Below, piece after piece: positions 1 to 10,883 of a DNA stretch of 64,000 nt. The position numbers and the translations under genes were made by a program. How positions within the stretch are numbered: position 1 is the first letter of the stretch; the number at the start of each line of letters is the position of its first letter. The notes beneath the pieces are model-generated. The model did no database searches. It was given only the letters and a program-made list of their open reading frames with translations, and had not been told where the DNA came from. Source of the stretch: Allomyces arbusculus (lineage: Eukaryota > Blastocladiomycota > Blastocladiomycetes > Blastocladiales > Blastocladiaceae); contig JADHYV010000074.1 of the NCBI GenBank assembly GCA_027604705.1, positions 30,743 through 94,742 on the forward strand, in the 5' to 3' direction.

Positions 1-224
1 GCCACGCCGAGCACGAAATGACGCTGTCGGCGATCGCGCCGGGTGCGGCCGTGGGCGGTGGACCTGCGTCGGCCGCGGTGCCGCCCGTCATGTCGCCCGG
101 GACGACGCCTGCGGGGATGGGCGCGTCGGCGGGAGGTCCGAATGGGCCGGGTGGGCAGGGGACGGGGCACCCGAGCGCCGGGCAATGGGGGAAGATTGGC
201 GATATCGTGCCGAGTTTGAAGTGA
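1..224 (+). CDS. 3' end of an unidentified gene (partial, starts left of window)
   Basis: An open frame enters from the left edge (first full codon at base 3) and stops at TGA 222-224. The visible 73 residues are a low-complexity tail rich in Gly, Ala and Pro, ending in a short ordered-looking stretch (QWGKIGDIVPSLK). No domain can be recognised, so the function is unknown. The gene ends about 120 bases before the left arm of the duplication begins, so the duplicated block was inserted just downstream of it. An ATG at 18 is in frame but is unlikely to be the true start, because the frame is already open before it. Confidence 0.5.
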   Translation, partial: HAEHEMTLSAIAPGAAVGGGPASAAVPPVMSPGTTPAGMGASAGGPNGPGGQGTGHPSAGQWGKIGDIVPSLK

Positions 225-339
225 TGATGATGGTGGTGGTGGAGTGGGCGGGTCTGGTTTGTACGTGTGTAGCTGTCAAGAATCCATCATCTATTTTTGC
301 GACCAGAGGGCATGTCGGGGAGGAAATCGTATGGAAATT

Positions 340-814
340 CAAAGAAGGACGCGCAGGCAACACCGTTGTCGGCAACCTGATTCGCGCTCTCCAAACCATC
401 GACGCTTTGCACACCGCCATCGCGGGCACGCCCACACCGCGCATCCTCGTTTTCGGCATGCGCAACCTCGGCGCCGCGCCGTTCCTGACCCCTTACCCGG
501 CCGCCGTCCACGAAGCCTTTCAGACGGCCAGCTACAACTTCAACACGATTCTCTCCGCGCGCGTGCTAGAGTACGACGCCGGCCAAGGGCGCGTCACGTT
601 CGTCCCGACGGCACACATCATGCCCGATATCCTGGCTAACCCGGCAACATACGGGTTCCCGATCGGGACTCAGGGCACGTCTTGCCTGTCGGCTCAATTT
701 GAAATGTGCAAGGACCCTGAAATGCATGTGTACTGGGACGTGTTCCATCCGGCGACGGGCACGCACCGCGCGATTGCGCAGGAGGCGGCCAAGGCGGTGG
801 GCGTGGAAATGTGA
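340..814 (+). pseudogene. Truncated GDSL-lipase relic (exon 2 only)
   Basis: The frame open through 346-814 is a near-identical copy of exon 2 of the intact lipase at 23752-24842 (-). It keeps the C-terminal Asp/His block (YWDVFHPATGTHR) and the same stop. It lacks exon 1, and with it the nucleophile-Ser GDSL block. A 36-base in-frame deletion just after the splice acceptor removes the block III Asp and the following residues, so GGND is reduced to GN. There is no start codon or upstream exon; similarity to the intact gene stops in its intron near base 340. The fragment cannot encode an active hydrolase. It is the truncated edge of the duplicated block, and the frame has stayed open because it is young or by chance. 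Confidence 0.8.
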
Positions 815-1395
815 TGAGTGGTGTTGTTGTGGACCGTAATATGATCCACGTTTTGGCGCTGTGCCTGCGAACGGCAGCGGATACCCGGGGCGTTCATGGG
901 AACCCGCCATTTATTGCCTTTCCGCCAGTTTCACGTCTATCGACTCCCTCCATATTTCGCTCGCTCTCTCGCAGGTGGACCGAGCCTTAGAGATCACTCT
1001 AAGATCAGAACAGAAAGATGCCCGCAGCGTTGGCCCCAGGAAGGTCTGCTATTGAAGAGCGCGACGTGGTGACGCGTGCCACTGCTCAGCTCCTCATTCC
1101 TGTTTACATCCGAATCCAGAATGTCCTCTTCGGCACCACCAACTCTGCTCGTCCACTGTGCACCGGCCCCAGCTGCCATGGCCGCGAGCAGAGCAACCGC
1201 GGCGTCTGCAGCCGCGTCGGCATCCGCACTCGTGCTTCAACCCGGCCTACAGGCGCCCTTAGAAATACATGAAATGCCTCCGCCCACATCCGTCGCCCAC
1301 ACACACACACACACACACACAGGCGTGCCGTCACCCACCCACCCACCCACCATCAGCGCTGTCAAGCCCTCCCATTCGTATCTCCCTTTTCCTCC
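815..1395 (+). other. Spacer upstream of the M20 peptidase, with microsatellites
   Basis: No gene is seen here. Bases 815-1203 are duplicated in the right arm (about 23386-23751). The remainder holds an (AC)n tract at 1299-1321 followed by a CACC-repeat at about 1332-1350, then a pyrimidine-rich stretch just before the peptidase ATG at 1396. The spacer must contain the promoter and 5' UTR of the peptidase, but no specific element can be named. Confidence 0.5.
1299..1350. repeat. (AC)n and (CACC)n microsatellites
   Basis: About 11 AC units are followed, after a short interruption, by about five CACC units, immediately upstream of the peptidase gene. The segment lies in the part missing from the right arm. 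Confidence 0.9.
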
Positions 1396-3358
1396 ATGTC
1401 GGTGACGCTCACGGCCGCCGCGACCACGGCGCATTCCGGCCCGATTATTCTCGCTGCGGCTACCACGGCTGTCGCCGCGTTGACAGCCAGTGTCGTGACG
1501 ACCAACCGGTGCATCGACGAGCCGCGGCACGCCGCAGACACTCCGCTCGACCCGCGCGATCCCGTGCACCTTCGCCGCGACGACGTGGCTCGAATTGGCG
1601 ACCGTCTCGCGACCATGGTGCAGTTCAAGACAATTTCATGGGACGATTTCTCCGGGGACCGTGATGCCGCTGAGCACGGGCATGGCCATGCGCATGGAAC
1701 GCACGAACAACATGACTCGAACCCGCCGACTTCGCGCCCGGAACGTCTCGCCGCATCGCGCGCGGCACTGCAGGGCATGCTCGAGTACCTGCGCAAAACC
1801 TACCCGCTGGTGCACGCGCGGCTGCACGTCGAGCGCGTCAACACCTACTCGCTGCTCATCACCTGGCGCGGGTCCGAGGACGGCCGTGCTCCCGTCGACT
1901 CGGACGCCTGGCGCGACCCGGCACACGGCGCGACACTATTTATGGCGCACTCGGACGTGGTGCCCGTCCCGGCAGGGAGCGAAACCAAGTGGAAGTATCC
2001 GCCGTTTGCGGGCCATGTCGACGAAGAAGGGTTTGTCTGGGGCCGTGGCGTCGTCGATTGCAAGGGGAACATGATCATCCTGTTTGAGGCCGCCGAGCGC
2101 CTCCTGGCGGCCGGGTACTGGCCGTCGCGCACGGTCTACATTGCGTGCGGCCACGACGAGGAAATCGGCGGGTTTGCTGGGTCGGCAAAGATCGCGGCGC
2201 AGCTCCGCAAGCGCGGCATCGAGTCGCTGGCCATGGTTGTGGACGAAGGCACCATGGCCGTGCAAGCCGACGTTGGTGGTCTTGGCTCCGACCCGACCCG
2301 GATTGCGCTCATCGCGGTTGCCCAGAAAGGGCTGCTGACGCTCAAGATGATGGCGCACCGCAAGAGCGATGGCTCGAGTCACGCGGGGAAGCCGTCGCCC
2401 GACGACCCGGTGGTCGTGCTCGCCCGGGGGATCACGGCCATTGAAGAGCGCGAGCGGCGCGCTATTTTCGACGCGGGAGCCCAGTGGATGGCGCAGTATC
2501 TCGTTCCGTCGCTGCCGCCCATGCAACGGCTCCTGATCAACAACAACCCGTCGATTTTCCGCAAGGCTGTGGCGAAAGTGCTGCAGACCATGAACACCAA
2601 GAGCTTGCGGTATGTGATCAAACCGTTCAGTTTCGGCCCCCTGATTTGACCAATGATGGTGCCTCTGACTCGCGGTTATTTTGTTGGCCGAATCAGAGGC
2701 ATCGCAACGATGCAGACGACGATCGCGTTCACGATGCTCGAGGGTAGCCCCAAAGTCAACGTCATCCCCGACACTGGTACGAATGAACCTCTTTCGCTTC
2801 CATGAGGTTTGATCGGCAATCTCCCTTCCTGACGCGGCTCCAACCTTTTTTCCCGCCCTCTCAATAGCCACGGCCTACATGGACGTGCGCATCGTCGCGG
2901 GCGAGACGGTCGCCTCGATCATCGCCGATCTACGCGAGGTTGTCGCGCGCGTCTCCCCACAGCTCACCATCACGCAATGGGGTAAAACCACGGCCGACCC
3001 GTCGCCCATCTCGACCACGGCCAAGACTGACCCCTACTATTCGGCGCTCACGCGCGTCTTGCACGGCATGTACCGCACGCACCGCACCGCTCAGGAGCCG
3101 GCGTTCGGCCGTGTGGTGGTGGCGCCAACCATACTTTCGGGCACTACTGACACGCGGCACTTTCCGACGCTTGCGCGGCGCATTTACCGGACGTCGTTCT
3201 TCTTTATGTGGACGCCCGAGCAGATGGCCGGGCTTCATGGTGTGAACGAGCGGCTGCAGGCCGAGAATATTGCGCGCAGTGTGAGCGGGATGATGGAGCT
3301 CATGCGCGTTGTGGGGGACATGCCTGAGTCGGATGCGGTGCTGGTGCCGGTGCCGTGA
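1396..3358 (+). CDS. CPS1: M20-family metallocarboxypeptidase, Gly-X carboxypeptidase (CPS1) type
   Basis: Three exons (1396-2609, 2697-2776, 2868-3358; intron phases 2 and 1) join into 594 residues, close to yeast Cps1 (576). A hydrophobic segment at residues 14-36 fits the signal-anchor of the vacuolar family member. The zinc-site motifs are all present: AHSDVVPV (His185, Asp187), GRGVVDCKG (Asp221), HDEEIGG (Glu255/Glu256) and the C-terminal GTTDTRHF (His529). The family removes C-terminal residues from peptides with Gly in the penultimate position, normally in the vacuole lumen. The introns use GTATGT and GTACGA donors. This is the left-arm copy. The right-arm copy (22276-23390) has lost the whole N-terminal catalytic half, so this is probably the only working one here. 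The ATG at 1396 is the only one before the anchor. Confidence 0.88.
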
Positions 3359-5332
3359 AGAAGCACAAGTGATGGGTAATAATGCATGACCTGGTTGTTA
3401 TTGCCATGGTTTATGGCTTTATCGCGGGGATCCACTGCGCCTGTGACGGGAGCTGAAGCCCAGCATGTTCCAGAGCACATAGTGTGCTTGTAAAGGAACA
3501 AAGACACGCTCATGGCCGATCCCTGCAATGGATCAAGTTTGCGTCGGGGCTCGAGTTTCCGCCAATTCAACGTGACACGATGGGTTTGAGCGATGTTCTG
3601 GTAAACACTTTTGCCAGACGCGATGCCCCTTCCACCAGGTCTCTGGCTGGGCTGTGTCCTGACATTGGACACTTACTTGTCTCTTTTCGGGCAGTGGCCG
3701 CACAATTAGCAGCAAATGCGTGATCCAGTTGCAGTGCGGTCAAATACAAGTCGCAATGAAGTGATTTCGACCTCAAAAAATGCATGTTCGAATTCAAACG
3801 AAAAATACAGACGAATGTCTCTCCAGCGGCTCTTTCTGCTCTATCAAACCGCAGCAACGGCGCCATCACGCCTCCACTCTCTACCGCTGCTGCTCGTCCT
3901 CTTGTTCCTTGACGTTGGGTGAGCGCTTGTGATATTGCATTGCCGCTGGTACTGCTGCATCACTCCTCGATAATTCAAGCACTCACGCTATTCTTCTGCT
4001 TCCGGACCGGTGTTGATAGCGGCTGGTGGTGCCGGTGGTTGCTCCATAGCGTTGGGGCTCACTGCGGATTGCAGGTTCCAATAAAATCTTTCGGCAATGT
4101 CCCAGTCAAACTCGCCTGGGTCCCGGTCTCGAGTGGGCGCTGTGTCGTGACGTCATACATGGCAATTTGATTCCAGTCAGGCCGATTTTCTTCGGGGATG
4201 CTCATGAATCAGACGGAGAGGGCGATTTCCGCTTGGTCCATGATGGATACTTGCTGGAGGCGGCGTGTGGAGTTGTCGGCGCTTGACGTGCGAGAGAGTG
4301 AATGCGGTTGATCTTTGCGCGTGTCGGAATGTATATGTATCTGGAGAGACAAGAGAGAGGCGCTGTAGTGGATGTGCGGTGGTGGCAGTGACACTGGCCA
4401 TCATCAGCACGGCCCGCGTGGGCCGCGATGCAATCGCGGCCATGCTCGGTACAGCGGCTGTGGTGGCAATAGTCACTGGATTGGTCGTGGCCGAGATGAT
4501 AGCCGTAGTGATGATGATGGTTGTGGTGGTCAAAAACACGCAAGAATTGTAGTCGGTGGGGATGGGTGGTGATTTGATGGTTCTGACGTGAATATTGAAT
4601 GCAGCAGTGTTGTTGATCACTCTGCGGTCATATGTGCATGTTTTGAGGCCCTGTGCGTTATTGAGATTGCATGTATGGGTGCTTGCCAAAGCAATGATGT
4701 TGAAGCGGAAGCAGGCTAAGGACCGCGTCCTTGAGTGACTTTGCGAGTCACGAAAGAACGAGGTAGATGCAAATATGTATTGAAACATGAGGAACAGAAC
4801 TAAAATCCGCACACCTGCTGCCCCGCAGCTCCAACGGATCTGCCTCGCCTCAAACCAGAGCAGCAGCACCGTCACGCCTCGATCTCTACCGCTGCTGCCC
4901 CCGTTGTTGCTTCGTCGATCGTGCCGTCGCGTCACGGACCTTGCGGGCGCTCGGTTTATTGCGTTTCTGGCTCGCCGTTGACATCGGACGTCGATGGCGC
5001 CGATGGATGCGCTGGTGCTACTGGAGACGTGGTGGCGAGTGGCGGTACTTTGGACTCCAATCGTGTTGTCTCGGACGTCCATACACCCATCCTGGCGGGT
5101 GGAGAAGTGATGTGGTTCTATTTCCTGAATGCGATTTGCTCGTGATGGTCAGGAGAAATACTTTACCATTCAGGAATGCGATTGCTTTTGACGTTCAGTC
5201 GTCGATCCTTTGCCCGACCGCGGCGGAGGTCGCCACGGGCTCCTGATTTCCATGACCGGAGCTCGATGCGGAGCAGGATAACGTCGATAAGAAGCCTGCG
5301 CACTCTCAACAATCCCCATTCCAAAATCACGA
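3359..5332. other. Long gene-poor stretch
   Basis: Bases 3359-3545 are the end of the duplicated block. The rest is lower in GC than the neighbouring genes and has no convincing gene. Two stretches, about 3843-3905 and 4845-4907, are related to each other (shared core TCTACCGCTGCTGC), which suggests an old local duplication. Each lies next to a possible short terminal exon on the minus strand; only one of these is listed separately, at low confidence. A 301-residue open frame on the minus strand (4177-5082) looks like chance: it is rich in Thr, His and Ser, with no domain. Confidence 0.45.
3988..4140 (-). CDS. Possible terminal exon of an unknown gene
   Basis: On the minus strand a frame opens after an acceptor-like site (…GACACAG at about 4141) that has a CCTGACT branch-like sequence upstream. 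It reads about 51 residues with protein-like composition (FDWDIAERFYWNLQ, then a Pro/Ala-rich tail) to TAG at 3988-3990. No upstream exon could be joined with confidence, and no family is recognised. It may be a relic or chance. Confidence 0.2.
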   Translation of the reverse strand, partial: APTRDRDPGEFDWDIAERFYWNLQSAVSPNAMEQPPAPPAAINTGPEAEE

Positions 5333-8101
5333 TCACAACGACAACGACCGCCCGTCCATCTTGAACTGCAACACGCGGCGCACCTCTGGATCCATGACCA
5401 CCCACTGCGCCTTGCCCCCCGGCCGATTCGCCATGCCCGCGACCGTCGCCTTCAATTTCGCCCCAACCGGCACCTTGAGTTGCGAAATCCGCTCCACAAC
5501 CACGCGCCGCGCCGACTCGGGCTTGCCCACGCGGAAATACGCCTCGACCAACGACGTCCATACGTTGGGCTCGCGCTTGGCCGCAGCCGAGTCGGGCATA
5601 TCCACCACAAAATCCTCGAGCGCGCGCAACCGGTCCGCGCGATCGTGGAATCCGAGTAGGTCGGCCATGGCCGACACCAGCCGCCCCGACGGCTCCAGTC
5701 TCTCCCCGTTCGTCCGTACCGTCCACCCGCCCCTGACCATCCCCAGATCCGCTGGTCCGCCCAACACCACCTGGTCCCAAATCGCGCACGCGACGTCCGG
5801 CAAGTCCGCACGGGTCGACGCATCCACGAAAACCGCGAGGTACCCATCATGCCTTATCGCGTCGCCCTTATACGCGTCCACGACGCGGACGTGCGTCGCG
5901 CGCACCATTTCCGCCCTGACCACGGGCGCGGCCGTCCGGAACGCGTCCATGACCGCGTGCAAGTACTGCGCCCACGCGGCCAAATCCAACGCGGTGGGTC
6001 CAAACTGGACACTGATTTGATCGAGCATGCGCCGCGCACGCACGATGCGCGCGTGCGTGTCGTTGGTCGTCATGCCCGGCGCGACCGATTCGTAGAGGAG
6101 CGGCGCGACGGTGGATGCGAATTGCGCAGCCGCGGATTCGCCCTCGAACGACGCCGTCTCGAATGGGACCGGGGTGATGTGCGCGCCGCGCGACGCGAGT
6201 GGGAACCCGGCGTCGCCGAGGTCCGCCGCGACACGCGACAGGTGTGCGACGATCCAATCGTTCGGAGACAGCCGCTTCTGCGCCATTTCGTCCAAGTACC
6301 GCACACACGACGCGGCCGTGGCCTCGGGGTCCGCCGCGAGCCGGGTGGGCGATGTCGCGAGCCGGATCACCGTCATGTAGTACGGGATCGTGAGCTTGTG
6401 CTTGAGCGCGACCGTACTCGCGTGTACTTGCAAGGCCTCGTCCGTGCGACCCAATTGCTCGAGCGCGCGGAAGACCGTCTCGTGCAGGTACGCCGTACGG
6501 TGCTTGGCGCGCACTCCCTCGAGTGCGGGCCCGGCACGGTCGACGACCGCCTGCGCGTCGCCGGCGGCCAAGGTCGCGAGCATCCACGCGTGCCATCCCG
6601 GCGCGTTCCAGTTGGCGTGGTTCGTGGGGAGTGCAGCGTCGACGAGTTGCTGCGCCTCGGACGTGTACCGCGCGCGCACGAGCCGGTCGACGGTCACCGC
6701 CACGTGTGCGGCCATGACGGGCGTTTTTCCGACCGGGTGTGCGCGCAGGACAGACATGAGAAAGTCGAATCCGGCAAGCGCGCCGCGGTCACCCAAGAGC
6801 GCGCGGAGGATGGTCGCGTTCACGTGCGTATCCGCGTCCATCTTGTGCCGCTGCAGGACGGCGAAGACGGGCAAAAGACGGTCGGACGTGGTTGCGGGCG
6901 GCGGCGCCGTGGGGACCAAGTCGGTCACGATGGGCCGGTCGAACGTGGGTCGGTCGGTCGCGATTGTATCCACGATCAGGCGCGCAAATTCAGTGAACAG
7001 CGGCACGCACGGCGCCGGGATCGGCACGTCGTTGGGCCCCAACACACCGTAGAACAGCCGCTGCATGGCCGCTTCATTCTTGGACTTGGCGTGCACGCGC
7101 GCGAGCCCGAGCGCCGTGATCGTCCATTGCAGCCGCAGCGACTCGTCCGAGTAGTCGAGTTGTGGAAGAAGCCGGTCTGCGACCGTCTGCAAGTCGTGCT
7201 TGTAGTGGTCGAGCGACGCGTGCTTGAGCGCCATCGTCGGCCACAGCAGAAACGCGACCGGGTCGAGCTTCACGAGCACGTCCCACGCGGGCACTTGCAG
7301 GATCCCGCGCACGACGGATTCGGCCACGGCCAGGTAGTCGAACATGGTCGATTTGCGCGCAATTTCGCGCAGGAGAAGCCGGAGCGCGACGGCGTCCGAG
7401 TCGGTGGGCCGCGTCTCGTCGAGGATAGAGCGCGTCATGTCAATGGGGATGCGCAGATTCGACCACGGGATGCGGTCGAGCGCTTCGACTACCTTGTCGA
7501 CTTGGCCATGACGGACGGCGCCGTGCGCGGCAAGGAGCATGCGCGTGCCGCGCGGTGCGATGTGCCGGACGACGACGAGTTCTGGCACGGGTGCTGGTCC
7601 GAGCACGTCGTCGAGTCTTGGCAAGGCCGATGGAGGCCGAGTGGACGGCGACAATGACGATGAGAAGAAGGGCGTCGGCGACGAGAAGAACGACGTCGGG
7701 ACCGAGGGCGATGACGACGACGACGACGGCGACGGCCCGGTCTGCTCCTGCCACCACGACGCCGACAGCTCGTCAACGAGCCTGCGTCGTGCGCGCGGCG
7801 CGGACCGCTTGGTCTTGTCGGTTCGCGACCTTGGTGGCCGCACTGACGGCAAGGCCACTGTGACGGGGATCACAGAAACGGGATCGGCTGCATTGGCTGT
7901 TGCGTCGAGTGGTGCTGGATCGTCGTTCAAGTCAAAGTTCGTAACGACCGGTGCGGCCATGCGCTTGGCCACCGCATCTTGGAGCCGCTCAAAGGAAAAA
8001 GTCGCCACTTGCTTGCGCTGCTCCGTGCGCGGCGCGATCGCGGTCTGTCGTGCTCGATGCGCCCAGTGGCGGGCCGTGGTGGCCGCGGTGGTCACCAGCA
8101 T
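5333..8101 (-). CDS. Pentatricopeptide-repeat-like (alpha-solenoid) mitochondrial protein
   Basis: A single exon of 922 residues starts at ATG 8101, just before an Arg-rich, acid-free leader (MLVTTAATTARHWAHRARQ) typical of mitochondrial presequences. An in-frame ATG 21 codons upstream is possible but gives a poorer leader. A Ser/Pro-rich stretch at about residues 120-165 precedes about 700 residues of degenerate helical-pair repeats (for example YLHETVFRALEQLGRTDEA, NVWTSLVEAYFRVGKPESA) that look like PPR motifs. Such proteins bind organelle RNA and affect its stability, processing or translation. The exact target cannot be read from the sequence. Assignment to PPR rather than another TPR-like solenoid is moderate. 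The adjacent ESS2 gene lies 200 bases upstream on the same strand. Confidence 0.6.
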   Translation of the reverse strand: MLVTTAATTARHWAHRARQTAIAPRTEQRKQVATFSFERLQDAVAKRMAAPVVTNFDLNDDPAPLDATANAADPVSVIPVTVALPSVRPPRSRTDKTKRSAPRARRRLVDELSASWWQEQTGPSPSSSSSSPSVPTSFFSSPTPFFSSSLSPSTRPPSALPRLDDVLGPAPVPELVVVRHIAPRGTRMLLAAHGAVRHGQVDKVVEALDRIPWSNLRIPIDMTRSILDETRPTDSDAVALRLLLREIARKSTMFDYLAVAESVVRGILQVPAWDVLVKLDPVAFLLWPTMALKHASLDHYKHDLQTVADRLLPQLDYSDESLRLQWTITALGLARVHAKSKNEAAMQRLFYGVLGPNDVPIPAPCVPLFTEFARLIVDTIATDRPTFDRPIVTDLVPTAPPPATTSDRLLPVFAVLQRHKMDADTHVNATILRALLGDRGALAGFDFLMSVLRAHPVGKTPVMAAHVAVTVDRLVRARYTSEAQQLVDAALPTNHANWNAPGWHAWMLATLAAGDAQAVVDRAGPALEGVRAKHRTAYLHETVFRALEQLGRTDEALQVHASTVALKHKLTIPYYMTVIRLATSPTRLAADPEATAASCVRYLDEMAQKRLSPNDWIVAHLSRVAADLGDAGFPLASRGAHITPVPFETASFEGESAAAQFASTVAPLLYESVAPGMTTNDTHARIVRARRMLDQISVQFGPTALDLAAWAQYLHAVMDAFRTAAPVVRAEMVRATHVRVVDAYKGDAIRHDGYLAVFVDASTRADLPDVACAIWDQVVLGGPADLGMVRGGWTVRTNGERLEPSGRLVSAMADLLGFHDRADRLRALEDFVVDMPDSAAAKREPNVWTSLVEAYFRVGKPESARRVVVERISQLKVPVGAKLKATVAGMANRPGGKAQWVVMDPEVRRVLQFKMDGRSLSL

Positions 8102-8301
8102 GGTCGTGGTCGGCAGGGCCGGTTTGCCGGTTGTCGCGGGTGATCTATGTTGATTAAGAATCACGTTTGCTCACCAAATGAAAATCGCTGCCTCTCCGCG
8201 GCCCATCAAACCACCAATTTTTGGGAAACTATCTACATAGGAGTAGCACCGCACCGTCGAATGCGACTGACGGGACGGCACCGGGGCGTCGCGATGGATC
8301 G

Positions 8302-9937
8302 CTACGTCGGCTTGGGCGCAGCCAGCGGCGTCAAGTTCGTCGTGGGCCCGACCGGTCTCGTCCTTGTGGTCGTCAAACTCGCCGCGCGACTTGCCGTGGC
8401 CGCTTTCGGCGTCGCAACCCCCTTGGGCGTAAACGAGAACGGCGTCATGACAGACCCAGCCGTGCGCACGCTCCAGCCCTCTACACACCGTCGACCAAGC
8501 CATGGTCAGCGCACCGTGATCGGCAGCGAAAACACACGGAACCCAAACGCGGCGATCTTGCAACGTACCCGCAGGCCGTTTCCTGACCGCACCGGCCCCA
8601 CTATAACTCGCGCGCAGCATCGGATCGCCACCTGTCTTGGCCGCCCGCGCTGCTGCCGCAACCACCCGGCTCGACCCGGCACTCCTACTCCTCGGCGTGC
8701 TTCCCGCGGCACTCGCACTCCCCGGGGTCCATCGCGGCGTGCCCGTCGCTCCACTTGCGCGCGAATTCCCCCGCTTCCGTGCGCGATCACTAAGTGCGAT
8801 CCCCAACGCATCGCGCTTGGGCGTATCCGGCACGTGGTACCGTCCTGGTACTCGGTCGGTCACTGTGGTCGACGTGGAAACAACCGACTCGTTGTCGTCG
8901 CGCACGGCCATGGGGGTGGCCTCAATCGCGCCCCACGTCAGGTCTGGCGGGATGTCGGCGGTCGCGCCGTGCGGGACGGGGGTCATGGAGACGAGGGAGT
9001 AGAGGGTGGATGGGATCGCGGCCGCGGAAGGTGGGATGGTGGAGGTGGAGGAGCCGGCGGCAGACGCGGCTTGCGTCAGTTGCGCTAGTGGTGATGGGCC
9101 GTGGAACCGGGTCGCGGCGTGGTTGGTCTGCGCGTCGCCGCCCGCGGTCTTGCGGCGATTGATGAGCGCGGCAGTGGTGCTCTCGGATGGCGGGAACATG
9201 AGCTGGTTGTGTACCTGGGTTGTGAATGTGAGAAAGGTCAGTTTCAGGGGCCCATGAGTGGAGGTCGCAGTGGCGGGTGATGACGGGCGTACCGTGTACT
9301 CCCAGGTCGGCACGACGGCCCTGCGCTCGTCCTTGTTGGGCAGCAACCGGTCGAGCTGGTCCTCACGCGGATCCGGCCGCGGCGCGTCGGCCATCGTTGC
9401 GAGCGCCGTCGACGATGACACGGGAACGAGAGCCATTTTGTTCCCGTCTTGCCGCGGCGTGTCCGTAATCATACGCGACCCAGCACCACCCGCCCCCACA
9501 GCACTCGATGATGCTGGCGGCGCCGCTTCGAACAGCAGAGCGCGCTCATGCTTGGCGCGTTCCTCGGTATCAAACATCCACTTGAGTTTTCGGCGGACGT
9601 CCTGCCTTTCCTGCTCGAGCAAAGAATGGAACGCGGCATTGTCCTCGCTCGTGTACCGCGCGAGGAACGCGTCGAGCCGCAGCCGCGTATCAATCCCGCC
9701 GGCGTGGTGAACTGAGTCGGTATCCGCACTCGAATCGGTGACGGCAGCCGCGTCCATGGCATCGAGCCGCTGCCGCGCATGGTGGATGCGGTAGGCGTCG
9801 CGCGAGGCGAGCGCGTCGAGAAAGGCCGACTCGGCGCGGAGCCGGTCGAGGTCCGGGTAAAAGTCGCGCTGAATGATTTCCGACAGGGCCTCGATGTAGA
9901 GGTCTTCGTCGAGCGGTTGCGGGCGGCGGGCCGTCAT
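8302..9937 (-). CDS. ESS2: ESS2/DGCR14 (Bis1) spliceosome-associated protein
   Basis: Two exons (9937-8569 and 8480-8302, phase 1, donor GTACGT, branch GCGCTGACC) give 515 residues. The N-terminal signature LDEDLYIEALSEIIQRDFY and the later TWGAIEATPM and YHVPDTPKRDALG blocks are diagnostic of the ESS2/ES2 family, nuclear proteins associated with the C-complex spliceosome. Splicing out 8481-8568 gives a C-terminus of the family's style (VMTPFSFTPKG … TPLAAPKPT). Without the intron the frame runs on as atypical Cys/His-rich sequence to 8171, so the spliced form is preferred. Start at 9937 was chosen because conservation begins nine residues later. An in-frame ATG at 10102 would add 55 low-complexity residues. 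Confidence 0.85.
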
Positions 9938-10883
9938 GGTGGATCGGTGTGCACCAGAGATGAGAAAGTGCGGGTGCAGTGCGAGTAGTCTGGCCGCCGT
10001 GTCGTGCTCGTGGCGGCGACGGTGCTGTCGTCGACGCTGTCGCGAGGTGGTGGTGGTGGTGGGTGTGGTCATGTCGTTGCTGGTGACGATGGGGTGACGC
10101 ATCGGCGGAGCGCCGCCACATCATCAAAAGCGTCTGGCGCCTCGTGCGACGCCAGGCTCGCCGCTTCTCGCTTCGGTCCCCTGGTTCAGCGCCAGGCACA
10201 CGTGAAGCAACCGCCCTCAGCCGTCATGCTGATCGACCGGCCGTGCAGATGACGGGTGCGCGACGCCACGCGAGAGGGTTGTGCGCAGCAGGGACGGCGA
10301 TGGACACGCTCAGCTTGAGCGCTGCGCAACTCTCTTGGACAGGACGATCCCTGCCGCGCGGCCGCCCAGCCCTCCACCAAGGTTGCGCGCCTCCGTCCCA
10401 TCCCCCGCACCATCCAACTCTACCCCGCGCCAGCGCACTTATTCGGAAACGGCGGCGATCGACGTGCTCGCCGTGGCAGCACGCGCCTGTCGCCATCCCC
10501 GCGGTTCCCTGAACTGCGCGAGGCGACCCCACGCGCCGCAACCGTGCCGTCCTCGCCGTGAACGCCGCCCATCAAAATACGGGTCGCGCAACCCCGCGTC
10601 ATCCGTCAGGCGAGGTATTTCTTGTCGCCTTCCCCCCGCCTCCTCCGCTCCTGCTCCTTTCAACCGGCAAAGCGCGGTCCCACACTCTCGCTCTCCCGGC
10701 GCGCGCGCTCCCTCTCCTCTCCACCTTCCCGGCCAGCGCGCCCCGTCCCTGCTCGCCTCTCTCTCGATTACGTGGCCTGCCACGCACGACCCTATCGCCG
10801 GCGTGGAGCGCGCTCGCTGTCCCTCTCTTCATTACCTGCACGCACACCCCGACCACTGAACCGCACCCGCACGCATTGCAGCC
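9938..10883. other. Divergent intergenic region between ESS2 and the RGS-oxidoreductase gene
   Basis: No gene is supported. It must hold the promoters of both divergent genes. The 300 bases before 10884 are pyrimidine-rich on the plus strand (long CT/CCT stretches), as expected for a GC-rich fungal 5' leader. Open frames here are Arg/Pro/Ser-rich chance frames. Confidence 0.45.

Larger units (their letters stand above)
340..3545 (+). repeat. Left arm of an inverted segmental duplication
   Basis: This block matches 22115-24250 in opposite orientation. The match runs from lipase exon 2 through the intergenic spacer, the whole M20 peptidase gene and its 3' flank (the last shared bases are near 3545, in the stretch that reads ATGGATCAAGTTTG). 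The right arm lacks the counterpart of about 1204-2261. Similarity is high by eye, in introns and spacer as well as exons, which indicates a recent event. The arms are about 18.5 kb apart. Confidence 0.85.

Noticed and set aside
4177-5082. 301-residue minus-strand frame
   Set aside because: Thr/His/Ser-rich, no domain, lower-GC surroundings, and it overlaps a diverged repeat; treated as chance.
5849-7657. 602-residue open frame on the plus strand opposite the PPR-like gene
   Set aside because: Arg/Val/His-rich antisense shadow of a GC-rich gene; the minus strand has coherent helical repeats and normal composition.
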